A stretch of DNA of 64,000 nucleotides from Paenibacillus odorifer (GCF_000758725.1 NZ_CP009428.1:744001-808000), one strand, 5' to 3'. Counted from the stretch's first letter, positions 29,319-40,305 are shown. Numbers and translations are program-made. Notes: generated from the letters alone by a model not told the origin.

Positions 29319-29747
29319 AATATCACATTCCTTTGTTAGTGGTCTGCTATACTGTATGTCATGGGCGAACATACGGTATAGACGAATGCCCGGGTAATAG
29401 GGATAGGAGCGGAAAAGGGCGTATGCCTATAAACAGGTTAAAGTAGTGAAGAAACCGTGTACGAGCTTGATTTTCGGCGCTTTTGTAGTACTATAGTGTA
29501 GGCGATAATTCTTATGTAGAGAAAAATACTTGTATTGGGGTACATAAGTGGTGTGCGCGTGGGGTGGACGTTTGTCCATCATTTTCGTTCTTTACAGCGT
29601 GAAATCGTTAATGCTTGAAAAATGCGCTCCAGTGCAATATAGTAAAGGCAGGATAGTGACATTAGGTTGATGTTTCCGGAGCTAGTTTTGTACGGAGCTT
29701 AATCAGAGAAACTAATGCTGATAGAACTTTTAGGGGATGAAAAATTG
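29319..29747. other. Divergent promoter region upstream of yerC
   Basis: There is no credible gene in these 429 bases. A possible plus-strand promoter is TTGATT (29467-29472), 16 bases, TACTAT (29489-29494). I see no operator or riboswitch. Confidence 0.35.
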
Positions 29748-30038
29748 ATGCAACTTAAGAAGTTAAATGATAAAAGTATAGACCAATTATTTGAAGCCAT
29801 TTTAACATTGAAGAATATGGAAGAATGTTATGTTTTCTTTGATGACTTGTGCACCGTGAACGAGATTCAATCGCTGTCGCAACGACTGGAAGTAGCGCGT
29901 ATGCTTGGCAAAGGTTCGACCTACAATCAGATCGAAGCAGAGACAGGAGCAAGTACAGCTACTATTTCCCGTGTAAAACGTTGCTTGAACTACGGAAATG
30001 ATGGTTATAAATTAACGCTGGAACGTTTGGGACGCTAA
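29748..30038 (+). CDS. yerC: YerC/YecD-family TrpR-like DNA-binding protein
   Basis: 96 residues, close to Bacillus subtilis YerC throughout: MQLKKLNDKSIDQLFEAILT, FFDDLCTVNEIQSLSQRLEV, and the TrpR-type helix-turn-helix GASTATISRVKRCLNYGN. ATG 29748 has GGGGATG upstream; an upstream in-frame ATG at 29715 lies outside the homology. It probably acts as a transcriptional regulator of unknown targets. It is followed after three bases by the CbiX-like gene. Confidence 0.93.
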   Translation: MQLKKLNDKSIDQLFEAILTLKNMEECYVFFDDLCTVNEIQSLSQRLEVARMLGKGSTYNQIEAETGASTATISRVKRCLNYGNDGYKLTLERLGR

Positions 30039-30041
30039 TTT

Positions 30042-30812
30042 ATGGTACCGGGCGTACTTATTATCAGTCACGGCTCCCGCGACGAGGTTTGGGTGTCGAT
30101 TGTGGAAGAGGCCGTAAGCGAATTATCGCTAGATGAAGAGATGCCAGTGGTGGTCTCTTTTTTAGAGCTGGTAGAGGGCCGTCTGATTCAAGATGGAATA
30201 AATGAACTGGAACATGCAGGGGTCACAGATATAATTGTGATCCCATTGTTCGTTTCCTCGGGAAGCACACATGTCGATGAAATAGAATATGCACTAGGGG
30301 CTAAACCTGCACCTGAACGTGAGACCGATTTAGAGCCGTTCCACGTGAAGGCTAAGGTTCACTATGGTTATCCTGTCGACGATGACCCGGACATCGCTGT
30401 GATGATCTGGGACAAGCTCCGTAAGCTGTCTACGGAACCTGAACGTGAGACGATTCTGTTGGTAGGTCACGGCAGCATTTATGATGGCTTCCGCCAGCGT
30501 TGGCAGCAGGGCATCTCTTCACTGGCAGGACGTGTACGTGAGGTGAGTGGCGTAGCGGCGGCCGATTACGGTCTGCTGAATCCGGACAGTGTAAGAAGCA
30601 AAGTGGAGTATTGGCAGGAGCAGGGTCACGAGGTATTGGTGGCGCCGCTTTTTTTGAGTGAAGGTTATTTCACTAAACATGTGGTTCCGAACAGACTTAA
30701 AGGGTTAACCTATAAGTATTCTGGCCAGACGCTTTTGCCGCACCCGCTTCTTCCGCATTGGATTGAGAGACAGGTAGAGACACTCCTCGAACAGATTCGA
30801 AAAAAGAGTTAA
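30042..30812 (+). CDS. CbiX/SirB-type sirohydrochlorin chelatase family protein
   Basis: 256 residues made of two CbiX-like halves. The first half has LIISHGSRDEVW with the catalytic His near residue 10 and VIPLFVSSGSTHVDEI. The second half repeats the pattern with LLVGHGSIYDGFRQRW and VAPLFLSEGYFTKHVVP. Such enzymes insert Co or Fe into sirohydrochlorin for cobalamin or siroheme. No other tetrapyrrole gene is nearby, so the metal and pathway are unproven. It starts three bases after yerC and is probably co-transcribed with it. Confidence 0.87.
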   Translation: MVPGVLIISHGSRDEVWVSIVEEAVSELSLDEEMPVVVSFLELVEGRLIQDGINELEHAGVTDIIVIPLFVSSGSTHVDEIEYALGAKPAPERETDLEPFHVKAKVHYGYPVDDDPDIAVMIWDKLRKLSTEPERETILLVGHGSIYDGFRQRWQQGISSLAGRVREVSGVAAADYGLLNPDSVRSKVEYWQEQGHEVLVAPLFLSEGYFTKHVVPNRLKGLTYKYSGQTLLPHPLLPHWIERQVETLLEQIRKKS

Positions 30813-31042
30813 AAAGCTTCCTTTTTAGCCCACTTAATCATGAAAAATAGTGCCCATTTCCGTGGATAATACGGGATTTGCTGCATAGACATATATATAG
30901 TTGTTTTTGCCTAATAAGGTGTCGTGAATTGTTGTATAATGGAATATTTACGATAAATGTCCTCTGACATTGATTGTAGTGGTCCGAATTAGGTATAATC
31001 AATTAGGTTATTCTATTATAAAAAACAGGTGGCGTTCCGGTA

Positions 31043-31933
31043 ATGAAAACTGCGAGATTGATTTATAATCCCACTTCTGGACGGGAAGAAATGAAGAAGC
31101 GGCTCGCCGACATTTTGGACCGGCTGGATACGGGTGGCATTGAAGCCTCCTGCCATGCAACGACCGGAGAAGGCGATGCTATGTTAGCTGCTGCGGATGC
31201 AGTAGAGCGCGGTTATGATCTAATCATAGCAGCCGGTGGGGATGGCACTTTAAATGAGGTTATCAATGGTATGGCGGAGAAACCTAATCTCCCCCCGCTT
31301 GGCGTATTGCCACTTGGGACTACCAATGATTTTGCACGTGCGATGGGGATCCCGAAGAATTGGGAAGATTCCGTTGATTTGATCCTTCGTCAAGAGTCGC
31401 GTCCGATTGATATCGGTAAAGCCAATGATCGTTATTTCATTAATATAGCAGGCGGTGGCAGTCTAACCGAACTGACCTATGAAGTTCCCAGTAAGCTGAA
31501 GACCATGATAGGGCAGCTTGCGTACTATTTAAAAGGTATTGAAAAAATGGTCAGCCTATCTCCTCAGGAACTAATCATTCGTGCCAATGGGCAGGAGGTT
31601 ATTCATGATGAGTTCATGCTGTTCCTGATTGCAAATACGAATTCTGTCGGCGGCTTTGAAAAGCTTGCTCCCGGCGCTCGAATCGATGACGGTCTGTTAG
31701 ATGTTATTGCGGTCAAAAAATGCAACCTGGCAGAGTTTGTCCGTTTGGTTAGATTGGCCCTTCGTGGCGAGCATTTGCAGGATAAAAAGGTTGTGTATTT
31801 CCGTACGGATGCAATGGATGTAATCTCTCCAGGGCATGTCCAATTGAACTTGGATGGAGAACTTGGCGGAGAGCTGCCGGGTCGTTTTCGGATTTTGCCG
31901 CAGCATCTGCGGATTTTTGCTCAGAATAATTAG
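31043..31933 (+). CDS. dgkB: Diacylglycerol kinase DgkB
   Basis: Soluble lipid kinase of 296 residues (LCB5/YegS superfamily) that phosphorylates diacylglycerol for recycling to phosphatidate at the membrane. It has NPTSGREEMKK near the N terminus, the nucleotide loop GGDGTLNEV (65-73), LPLGTTNDFARAMGIP and the late LDGELGGELPGRFRI motif. The start has AGGTGG upstream. It precedes the rRNA methyltransferase gene by 65 bases, as dgkB precedes rlmCD (yefA) in Bacillus subtilis. Confidence 0.93.
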   Translation: MKTARLIYNPTSGREEMKKRLADILDRLDTGGIEASCHATTGEGDAMLAAADAVERGYDLIIAAGGDGTLNEVINGMAEKPNLPPLGVLPLGTTNDFARAMGIPKNWEDSVDLILRQESRPIDIGKANDRYFINIAGGGSLTELTYEVPSKLKTMIGQLAYYLKGIEKMVSLSPQELIIRANGQEVIHDEFMLFLIANTNSVGGFEKLAPGARIDDGLLDVIAVKKCNLAEFVRLVRLALRGEHLQDKKVVYFRTDAMDVISPGHVQLNLDGELGGELPGRFRILPQHLRIFAQNN

Positions 31934-31998
31934 GGTTGTTTGAAAGTAAGAGTGTGGGATTATACAGCGATGATAATGAAAGAAGTGAACTATAAATA

Positions 31999-33546
31999 AT
32001 GAGTAAACACCGCAGTGGACGCAGCACCAGCCGCCCAGCCGGCAAGGCGCCTGTCGCCGGACTGCCTGTGAATAAAAATGATGAGGTTATGCTCGATATT
32101 ATCGGCATGACCCATGAAGGTGAAGGGGTAGGCCGCGTAGAAGGCTTTACCCTTTTTGTGCAGGGAGCCCTTCCCGGAGAGAAAGTCCGGGCAAAGGTGC
32201 TCAAGACCAAAAAGCAGTATGGCTACGCCAAACTGCTGAATATAGTAGAAGCAAGCAGCGCCCGCATCGCGGCGCCTTGCGAGATCTATGACCAATGCGG
32301 CGGCTGCCAGCTGCAGCATATGGACTATACTGCTCAGCTGGCGTGGAAACGGCAGCTGGTGGTGGACAACCTGGAGCGGATTGGGAAGCTTCGGGTGAGT
32401 GGTGGCGGGGATAGCGGAAAGAGCAAAGAGAATGAAGCTGTTGAGAGTCAGACGGACAGTGCCAACTATGGCGGCATTGCAGATGGTACGACTGATGGCG
32501 CTGGAGTAGCTCATACAGATGGCATTCTTGTCCGCCCGACACTCGGCATGGACGAGCCTTGGCGTTACCGCAACAAGGCTCAGGTACCAATTGGTGTAAC
32601 CGAAGGCGGTCTTGTAGGAGGCTTCTATGCACGCGGAAGTCACCGTATCATCGATATGGAAACCTGCTTAATCCAGCATGAGGATAATGATGACGTTGTG
32701 CGCAAGGTGAAAGACATCGGCAGAGAACTTGGCATCTCTGCTTATAGTGAAGAAACCGGTCGTGGCCTGCTGCGCCATGTCGTCGTGAAGAAAGCTTTCC
32801 GTACCGGTGAAATGATGGTTGTCCTCGTAACCAACGGCCGCGACATCCCACACCTGGACGCCTGGCTCGGCAGCATCCGCGAACAGCTGCCAGATGTAGT
32901 CAGCATCTGCCAGAACGTCAACACTCAGCGCACGAATGTCATCTTCGGTGGCGAAACCCGCGTCCTGTGGGGCAGAGACGTCATCTATGACTACATCGGC
33001 GATGTACAGTTCGCTATCTCAGCGCGTTCGTTCTATCAAGTGAACCCGGCACAGACTGAGGTGTTGTACGGTAAAACCGTTGAATATGCCGGACTGACTG
33101 GCAATGAAACGGTTATTGATGCCTATTGCGGGATCGGTACGATCTCCCTCTTTTTGGCGCAGCATGCGGCTAAGGTATACGGTGTCGAAATTGTACCGGA
33201 AGCTATTGAGGATGCCCGGGCGAATGCGAAGTTGAATGAGATGAAGAATGTAGTGTTCGAGGTTGGTGCCTCTGAAGATGTCATTCCGAATTGGAAAGAG
33301 CAAGGGATTACGGTGGATGTTATCGTGGTCGATCCACCGCGTAAGGGTTGCGATCCGCGGTTGTTAGAGACGATTCTGGCTATGAAGCCGGAGCGTGTGG
33401 TGTATGTGTCGTGTAATCCATCGACATTAGCAAGGGACTTGCGTGTGTTGGAGGATGGCGGGTACAAGACAGTGGAGGTAACTCCGGTGGATATGTTCCC
33501 GCATACGGTGCATGTGGAGTGCTGTGTGTCGCTTATTAAAAAGTAA
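31999..33546 (+). CDS. rlmD: 23S rRNA (uracil-C5)-methyltransferase, RlmD/RlmCD type
   Basis: 515 residues. A TRAM domain lies at about 25-85, followed by an iron-sulfur motif CEIYDQCGGCQLQH with a later partner Cys in METCLIQHE. The SAM-binding methyltransferase domain (VIDAYCGIGTISLFL near 370) has the catalytic Cys472 in VYVSCNPSTLARDLR. It methylates uridines such as U1939 or U747 of 23S rRNA. Odd: about 40 residues rich in Gly, Ser, Asp and Thr are inserted between the iron-sulfur region and the central domain (about residues 134-175). Confidence 0.92.
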   Translation: MSKHRSGRSTSRPAGKAPVAGLPVNKNDEVMLDIIGMTHEGEGVGRVEGFTLFVQGALPGEKVRAKVLKTKKQYGYAKLLNIVEASSARIAAPCEIYDQCGGCQLQHMDYTAQLAWKRQLVVDNLERIGKLRVSGGGDSGKSKENEAVESQTDSANYGGIADGTTDGAGVAHTDGILVRPTLGMDEPWRYRNKAQVPIGVTEGGLVGGFYARGSHRIIDMETCLIQHEDNDDVVRKVKDIGRELGISAYSEETGRGLLRHVVVKKAFRTGEMMVVLVTNGRDIPHLDAWLGSIREQLPDVVSICQNVNTQRTNVIFGGETRVLWGRDVIYDYIGDVQFAISARSFYQVNPAQTEVLYGKTVEYAGLTGNETVIDAYCGIGTISLFLAQHAAKVYGVEIVPEAIEDARANAKLNEMKNVVFEVGASEDVIPNWKEQGITVDVIVVDPPRKGCDPRLLETILAMKPERVVYVSCNPSTLARDLRVLEDGGYKTVEVTPVDMFPHTVHVECCVSLIKK

Positions 33547-33645
33547 TATCTCTGAGCCACATTTACCTATATTAAAAGCCCAATCCTTTGTGAGAGGCCG
33601 CTGAAGAACTAGCAATTTTTCGGGGAGACCAAGAATCAAGCGAAT

Positions 33646-33692
33646 AAAAAAGCGGTACCTGATCCGGATTTTTCGGAAGGTGCCGCTTTTTT
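33646..33692 (+). terminator. Terminator after rlmD
   Basis: AAAAAAGCGGTACCT (33646-33660) pairs with AGGTGCCGCTTTTTT (33678-33692), 15 pairs with one wobble. The loop holds a small TCCG/CGGA hairpin. Confidence 0.88.
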
Positions 33693-33719
33693 CAAGGCGT
33701 TTTTTCCTTGTTCTTAGTC

Positions 33720-33960
33720 TGCCAGGTTCATTATTCGCTTCAAGTTCCGCGAATATCGCCATTGCCCCTTGTATTTGCATCCCTATTAGACCCGAGGACG
33801 ACGCTACGTCGTACCCGTGCCGATGCCTGAGTTCGCAGTTCTTCGCTTCGATTTTGCAACTTTCTTTTGCCTTCTCCTTGAAATACTCCGTTTCTTGAAA
33901 TGCCATTTGCTCGTCGGCTGGTCGAATTCGAACCTGTTGTCGTTTGCAATTGAAAGATTA
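33720..33960 (-). pseudogene. IS1182-type transposase C-terminal remnant
   Basis: On the minus strand the frame reads KRQQVRIRPADEQMAFQE, then YFKEKAKESCKIEAKNCE, LRHRHGYDVASSSGLIGM and QIQGAMAIF. This is the end of IS1182-family DDE transposases (the IEAKN-E-HGYD-GL-GMQ-QGAMAIF pattern). A stop lies just upstream, and the usual NLKRIL ending is replaced by unrelated residues, so it is a degraded 3' fragment. No terminal repeats were identified. The next ~300 bases to 34,287 hold no clear gene. Confidence 0.72.
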
Positions 33961-34287
33961 ATTTGTAATATTTTGCAGGACTTTGTACTGGGTCTATAGA
34001 AGTAATTCTAGCGTCATGGGTGTTTTATCATTCTAAATAAATAATTGAATAAACGGAAGGACGGCCGGGATGCTTGCATTCGCTTGGTGACCAGCTATCT
34101 CATCGAATAGAGTGAAGATGGGGCTACAGGTTACTCCTACATCCATCCTAGGATTATTGAACAGATTAACCAAAGACCTGCATAAGTCTCTTGGGAAGGC
34201 TGATGGTTTTTCCAAACTTAGCAGGTCACAAAATATAAAACAAAGAAGTATAGTTCAAAGAAATAAATAAAACTAAGTGAGGGAAAT

Positions 34288-34920
34288 ATGGGGAAAATCC
34301 AAAAAAATATTAATCAAAATAATTTTAATGAAAAGACAAATTTTAATGGACCAACACAAATTGCTGCAGGAGATATCATTAACAACATACAAAACACTAA
34401 TCATCAAGAGGCAAAATATACGCCTGAACCAACATGGCGGAGCCCATTTACTATGGCTGTTTTAACGTGGATTAGCTTTGCCATTGCAATTGGAGGGGTC
34501 CTTCCTATTGGCATTAAAATAGTAAAAAGTGGTCTGAATGTTTTTAATGGAACTCTGAAGGCATCAGTAGGTTTTGAAAGCCAGACTTATTTAATAATAT
34601 TTGTAATACTGATTATCTTATTTGTGGTTTTTCTTAGTCTTAGGAGAATTGCCAAAAGTCAAACGAGGTACCCTCTGTTTTTTAATTTTGCAATCAGTGG
34701 TTATGGTAAAAGATTGACATTAGAGAAAATACATATTGATAAATGTCCTCAATGTGGGGGAAAGATGAAATATTATAATAAACCAGTGGAATGGAGAGAG
34801 GTACAGTACAGTGATGGTAGAAGAAAGCGTGAAACTACAAAAAGGGTTCCTGCATTAGAGTGTAAGCGAAATTCAGAGCATTGTTATAGAGTTGACCCTG
34901 CCGAAGATATGTTATTATAG
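34288..34920 (+). CDS. Two-segment membrane protein with zinc-ribbon-like tail
   Basis: 210 residues. The N terminus is Asn/Gln-rich (NINQNNFNEKTNFNGPTQIA, then AGDIINNIQN), a short repeat-like head also seen at the start of some bacterial conflict and STAND-type proteins. Two membrane segments follow, at about 50-72 and 102-124. The cytosolic tail holds CPQCGGKM and a later Cys pair (LECKRNSEHC) that together could bind zinc. GTGAGGG precedes the ATG. AT-rich, and flanked by a transposase remnant, so likely acquired. Function unknown. Confidence 0.65.
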   Translation: MGKIQKNINQNNFNEKTNFNGPTQIAAGDIINNIQNTNHQEAKYTPEPTWRSPFTMAVLTWISFAIAIGGVLPIGIKIVKSGLNVFNGTLKASVGFESQTYLIIFVILIILFVVFLSLRRIAKSQTRYPLFFNFAISGYGKRLTLEKIHIDKCPQCGGKMKYYNKPVEWREVQYSDGRRKRETTKRVPALECKRNSEHCYRVDPAEDMLL

Positions 34921-35397
34921 TTTTTCGATAAGTGAATCATTTTCAAAATGCATTGACTTGAAAAATTACAGACGACTCCAATGTCATCGTATTACACTTT
35001 TATTTTTATGCTGTTTGCATGTCTTGTTATTTGCTAACACGATCTACGATGAGCTTCATGCTGTTGTAAACTAAGGTGACGAGGTTAAAATGTAGTTGAG
35101 ATACACATTTACGTGTTCTACTGTGGGTCTCCGCTTTTGTTCAAGGTAGACTTGGGCCTGAAGGGGAGGAGGAATCGTATATCTTGTTTCCACACATGTG
35201 GAGTCAGTGCCTTTGTTGGTGAGGGATGTAACAGTGATTCAACCCCCTTTACTTACTTAAGTTTTCCAGTGTCTAGGAAATTTGAAGGAACCCTTGTCAA
35301 TTAGTCACTAAATAATTGGGGAATTTTAATTCCACGAACGGAGAACGATAAAAGAGCCGCGAGTTAGACGAGCGTAGCCCCTAGACTCCACCATAAT
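34921..35397 (+). other. Intergenic, with leader-like segment at 35,188-35,240
   Basis: No gene is supported. Bases 35188-35240 (CCACACATGTGGAG, GAGGGATGTAACAGTG) resemble the better-formed leader at 40,190-40,246 (CCACGCATGTGGAG, GAGGGATACAGTG). They keep the CCAC/GTGG hairpin and the ribosome-site-like GAGGGAT but no similar peptide follows. Confidence 0.4.
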
Positions 35398-35435
35398 AAA
35401 CCGCCCTGTTCGCAATGTTGCTAACAGGGCGGTTT
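35398..35435. terminator. Terminator downstream of the flavoprotein gene
   Basis: AAACCGCCCTGTT (35398-35410) pairs perfectly with AACAGGGCGGTTT (35423-35435). It can serve the minus-strand flavoprotein gene ending at 35,547. Confidence 0.75.
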
Positions 35436-35546
35436 GCTATGTCATAGAGGGCAGCTTGAAAGTTAGCAGTCAACCGGCACTCTACAAGTTATCTTGCACG
35501 TTTTTAAGTCTACCTTATTAATAGAGCAGTTACACAAAAAATAAGA

Positions 35547-37394
<1,848 letters not shown>

Positions 37395-37552
37395 CTAGGC
37401 AAATCCTTTATCTCTAGCCTAGACATGAATGTTATTTCATGTGAAAATATGCACAAGACCTATTATAGATTTAGTACAGCATTATGTATTTGCACAGATT
37501 AGTGTTTTTTTGTCTTTTTCGGGCATGTAAGAGACGGATATTGTGAAGGGCT

Positions 37553-39196
37553 ATGATTACAATGAAATCAATTCACTTAAAAATCACGTTAATCGCAGGA
37601 GGCTGCTTCTTGCTGCTGTTCGTTGCATTGCTTGTAACAATATATTTGGAGATGAACCATACGGTTGTCCCTTTGAATAAGAACTTAACGCAGCAAGTGG
37701 TTACTGCACGCAGCGACCAGATTGATTATTGGTTTAATCAGCGCATTGGAGAGATAGACATGCTTGCTTCTCTAGCTTCGGACCATCAGTGGACACGAGA
37801 TGAATTGCTGCAAGAGTTCGATAAGTTCGAGGCGAAGAAGCAAGTAGAGTACGAATCCATACGTGTGGTGGATATTCACGGAAATTCCTGGTCAGCAAGG
37901 GACAAGCCTTTTTCGATACTAAACCGACCCTACTATCGAAAACTGCTGAATTCAGATTCCAATTATGTGGTGAGCAATCCGATCGTATCCAAAGCGAATG
38001 CAGCCGAAATCGTCGTCATTCTTTATCGCGTGAATCCATCGGTGAATGATGAGGTAGCTTATATTGCCGCAGCCGTCTCCGTCAAGAAGATGAAGGAGAT
38101 TGCTCAAGATGTAATGCTATATGACCAGTCAGGCCAGCTTATCGTCGATTGCAGAGAGCTGGGTGAAGAAGATGGAGCGGAGGAGGCAGCAGATAAGAAG
38201 AACATGAGTGTATTTGAGGCTCCAATTCAAAATGTGGAAGGCTGGAAGCTAGTACTCGAAGTACCGAATTCAAGTCTATCGCTAGCGGTGATCAAAACCC
38301 AGCGGACTGCATTGCTGGTAGGCGTTCTTATCGGTAGTGCGTTTATCGTCTTTCTGATGCTGCTTGCTTCTTCCATTATTCGTCCAATTCAGTCGCTTCG
38401 CCAGGTAATGGAAAATGTGCAGAACGGCAACCAAACCATACGAGCAGATGTTACGCGCTCGGATGAGATCGGCGATCTTGGACGAAGCTTCAATGACATG
38501 CTTGTTCAATTATACGCTGTGGAGCAGGACCGAAAGGAGATGGAACTCAGACTGATTCATGAGCAGATCAAGCCGCACTTTTTATACAACACATTGGATA
38601 CGATCCAGTGGATGGCAACGGAACATGGAGCAGACAATGTGGTGGAGATGGTGGAAGCGCTTAGCGCGTATTTCCGATTAGGGCTTGGCACAGGCAGTCC
38701 CTACATTCTGCTTGATCAGGAGTTGTACCATGTCGAGAGTTATCTTCATATTCAAGGTGTGCGATATGAGGAGATTCTGGACTACGAGCTACGATATGAT
38801 GAAAAGCTTGCTCAGTGCCAAGTCGTTCGCTTCATGCTGCAGCCGTTGGTGGAAAATGCGATTTATCACGGGATTAAGCCACTTGGGGATCAAAAGTGTA
38901 AAATTTCGATTACAGCATATAAAAAGGCCAATTATATGGTCATTAAGGTTGAAAATAATGGGGTTATGATTCCGAAAGAAAAGCTTGAACAGATGAATCA
39001 AGCCCTTCTTGATGATACATATGATCGTTCTGCCACAGGCTTTGGGCTATACAGTGTAAACCATCGCATTCGACTAACTTACGGGGTGCCATATGGCCTT
39101 GCAGTGAAGAGCGAAGATGGCATTACCGTTATGGTCATTCGAATACCTTTGGACGGGGAGTGGAATGAAGATGTGGAAGATTGTCATCGTCGATGA
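37553..39196 (+). CDS. YesM-family sensor histidine kinase
   Basis: 547 residues. Membrane segment near 12-34, an extracellular dCache-like sensor (about 35-245, with DIHGNSWSARDKPFSILNRP), and a second segment near 252-274. Then come HAMP, the His_kinase domain with phospho-acceptor His in IHEQIKPHFLYNTLD (about 338-345), and HATPase (LVENAIYHGI, ATGFGLYSVNHRI). The start is ATG 37553 or the in-frame ATG 37562; GAAGGG fits neither spacing ideally. It overlaps the response regulator by 32 bases. The ligand is unknown; the divergent fumarate-reductase-like gene suggests a carboxylate. Confidence 0.9.
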   Translation: MITMKSIHLKITLIAGGCFLLLFVALLVTIYLEMNHTVVPLNKNLTQQVVTARSDQIDYWFNQRIGEIDMLASLASDHQWTRDELLQEFDKFEAKKQVEYESIRVVDIHGNSWSARDKPFSILNRPYYRKLLNSDSNYVVSNPIVSKANAAEIVVILYRVNPSVNDEVAYIAAAVSVKKMKEIAQDVMLYDQSGQLIVDCRELGEEDGAEEAADKKNMSVFEAPIQNVEGWKLVLEVPNSSLSLAVIKTQRTALLVGVLIGSAFIVFLMLLASSIIRPIQSLRQVMENVQNGNQTIRADVTRSDEIGDLGRSFNDMLVQLYAVEQDRKEMELRLIHEQIKPHFLYNTLDTIQWMATEHGADNVVEMVEALSAYFRLGLGTGSPYILLDQELYHVESYLHIQGVRYEEILDYELRYDEKLAQCQVVRFMLQPLVENAIYHGIKPLGDQKCKISITAYKKANYMVIKVENNGVMIPKEKLEQMNQALLDDTYDRSATGFGLYSVNHRIRLTYGVPYGLAVKSEDGITVMVIRIPLDGEWNEDVEDCHRR

Positions 39197-39953
39197 TGAA
39201 ACGATCATTCGCAAAGGCTTGCGACAATACATTGAGGAGAGTCCGTATCTTTTTGAGGTTGCAGGAGAAGCGAAAAGTGCAAACGAAGCATTGAATATGG
39301 TGGAGGAAGCCCCACCACATGTATGTCTTGTGGACATCAACATGCCGAATATAAATGGGCTCGATCTGATGAATATATTGCGCGAACGCTGCCCGTCGGT
39401 TCTGGTTGTCATCATCAGCGGGTACGATAACTTTGAATATGCGCGTCAAGCCGTGCAACTGCAAGCATTCGATTATGTATTGAAACCTGTGCCGAAGAGT
39501 GATCTGAACAAGCTGCTTCATCGGATCGATGAGCATCTTCAGGTAAAATATCCTTTGCATTCACATGAAGGCAGGGTGGATAAGGAGCGGGAGCTTCCCG
39601 GGTATACAGGGGATGGAACAGTGCTTATCCAAAAAGTGACGGAGTATATTGACAGTCATTATCAGGATCCGGAGCTGTCTATTACTCGAGTAGCAGCGCT
39701 ATTTCATATCAACCAAACCTATCTTAGCAAGCGTATGAAGCAAGAAATCGGTGCTTCATTCCTTGACTATGTCACCGAGCTTCGGATATCGAAGGCGAAG
39801 GAGATTCTAGATGACGTAATGCCGAATATCAAAATCGGGGATCTGGCCGTGAAGGTAGGGTATAAGAGCCAGTACTATTTTAGTCGTGTGTTTAAAAATA
39901 GAGTCGGCTCAAGCCCGATAGAGTACAAAAAGCATCCGTTCGGTTATGGATAG
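39165..39953 (+). CDS. YesN-family response regulator (REC + AraC)
   Basis: 262 residues from ATG 39165 (GGGGAG upstream). Receiver domain: Asp10-Asp11 in IVDDET, phospho-acceptor Asp57 in LVDINMPN, and Lys in VLKPVPKS near 107. The C-terminal AraC-type DNA-binding domain (about 160-258) has two helix-turn-helices, ending KVGYKSQYYFSRVFKNRVG. Partner of the upstream histidine kinase by overlap. A likely target is the divergent flavoprotein gene. Confidence 0.92.
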   Translation: MKMWKIVIVDDETIIRKGLRQYIEESPYLFEVAGEAKSANEALNMVEEAPPHVCLVDINMPNINGLDLMNILRERCPSVLVVIISGYDNFEYARQAVQLQAFDYVLKPVPKSDLNKLLHRIDEHLQVKYPLHSHEGRVDKERELPGYTGDGTVLIQKVTEYIDSHYQDPELSITRVAALFHINQTYLSKRMKQEIGASFLDYVTELRISKAKEILDDVMPNIKIGDLAVKVGYKSQYYFSRVFKNRVGSSPIEYKKHPFGYG

Positions 39954-40026
39954 GAGGGCCATTCTCGTCCCTCTGCAGCACGCCATAGATGCTATGCTCA
40001 GAGCCGCCTTCTATCAAAACGGTTGG

Positions 40027-40107
40027 ATTTTAAACATGAGCGAGAAGATGAAGTTAAAGCATCCGATTGTGCAATATTTTTATGAACTAAGGCGTAGTAC
40101 ATTATAA
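40027..40107 (+). pseudogene. 3' fragment of an SF0329-family gene
   Basis: The frame ILNMSEKMKLKHPIVQYF-YELRRSTL then stop is nearly identical in DNA and protein to the end of the intact gene at 63,183-63,752. Only about 27 codons remain, with no start and unrelated sequence upstream (the break is near 40,015). It is a decayed or partially duplicated paralogue. Confidence 0.8.
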
Positions 40108-40183
40108 AAATAAATAAATTCATTGAATATTCAAGAGCAGATAAAATGTCCGGAAGTGTCTTAGGGCTCCTAATATAAGTTTG

Positions 40184-40246
40184 TTCACACTGTCCACCCA
40201 CGCATGTGGAGAGTGTCGCTCTACCGGTAAGGAGGGATACAGTGCA
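40184..40246 (+). promoter_or_regulatory. Structured 5' leader before the micro-ORF
   Basis: CACTGT (about 40187-40192) can pair with ACAGTG (40239-40244), enclosing CCAC-GCAT-GTGG and AGAG-TGTCG-CTCT hairpins. The ribosome site AAGGAGGG (40229-40236) lies inside this fold, so folding could gate initiation. A diverged relative lies at 35,188-35,240. Confidence 0.45.
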
Positions 40247-40303
40247 ATGAGATCCTTATATTTATTGGACTTTAAGGACAAGTATGAGAAAAAATGTTGT
40301 TAA
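40247..40303 (+). CDS. 18-residue micro-ORF ending in Cys-Cys
   Basis: ATG 40247 to TAA 40303 encodes MRSLYLLDFKDKYEKKCC. AAGGAGGG ends ten bases before the ATG, a near-ideal ribosome site, and an intrinsic terminator begins three bases after the stop. The unit therefore looks like a compact gene. It could be a leader peptide or a free small peptide. No family is recognised. It lies 262 bases before scfA. Confidence 0.5.
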   Translation: MRSLYLLDFKDKYEKKCC

Positions 40304-40305
40304 AG

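Noticed and set aside
34033..34215. 60-codon minus-strand frame near the transposase remnant
   Set aside because: It may be further mobile-element debris, but I could not match it to any transposase; no start site, so not listed as a gene.
35113..35304. 63-codon frame
   Set aside because: No ribosome site; composition not protein-like; it overlaps the leader-like segment.
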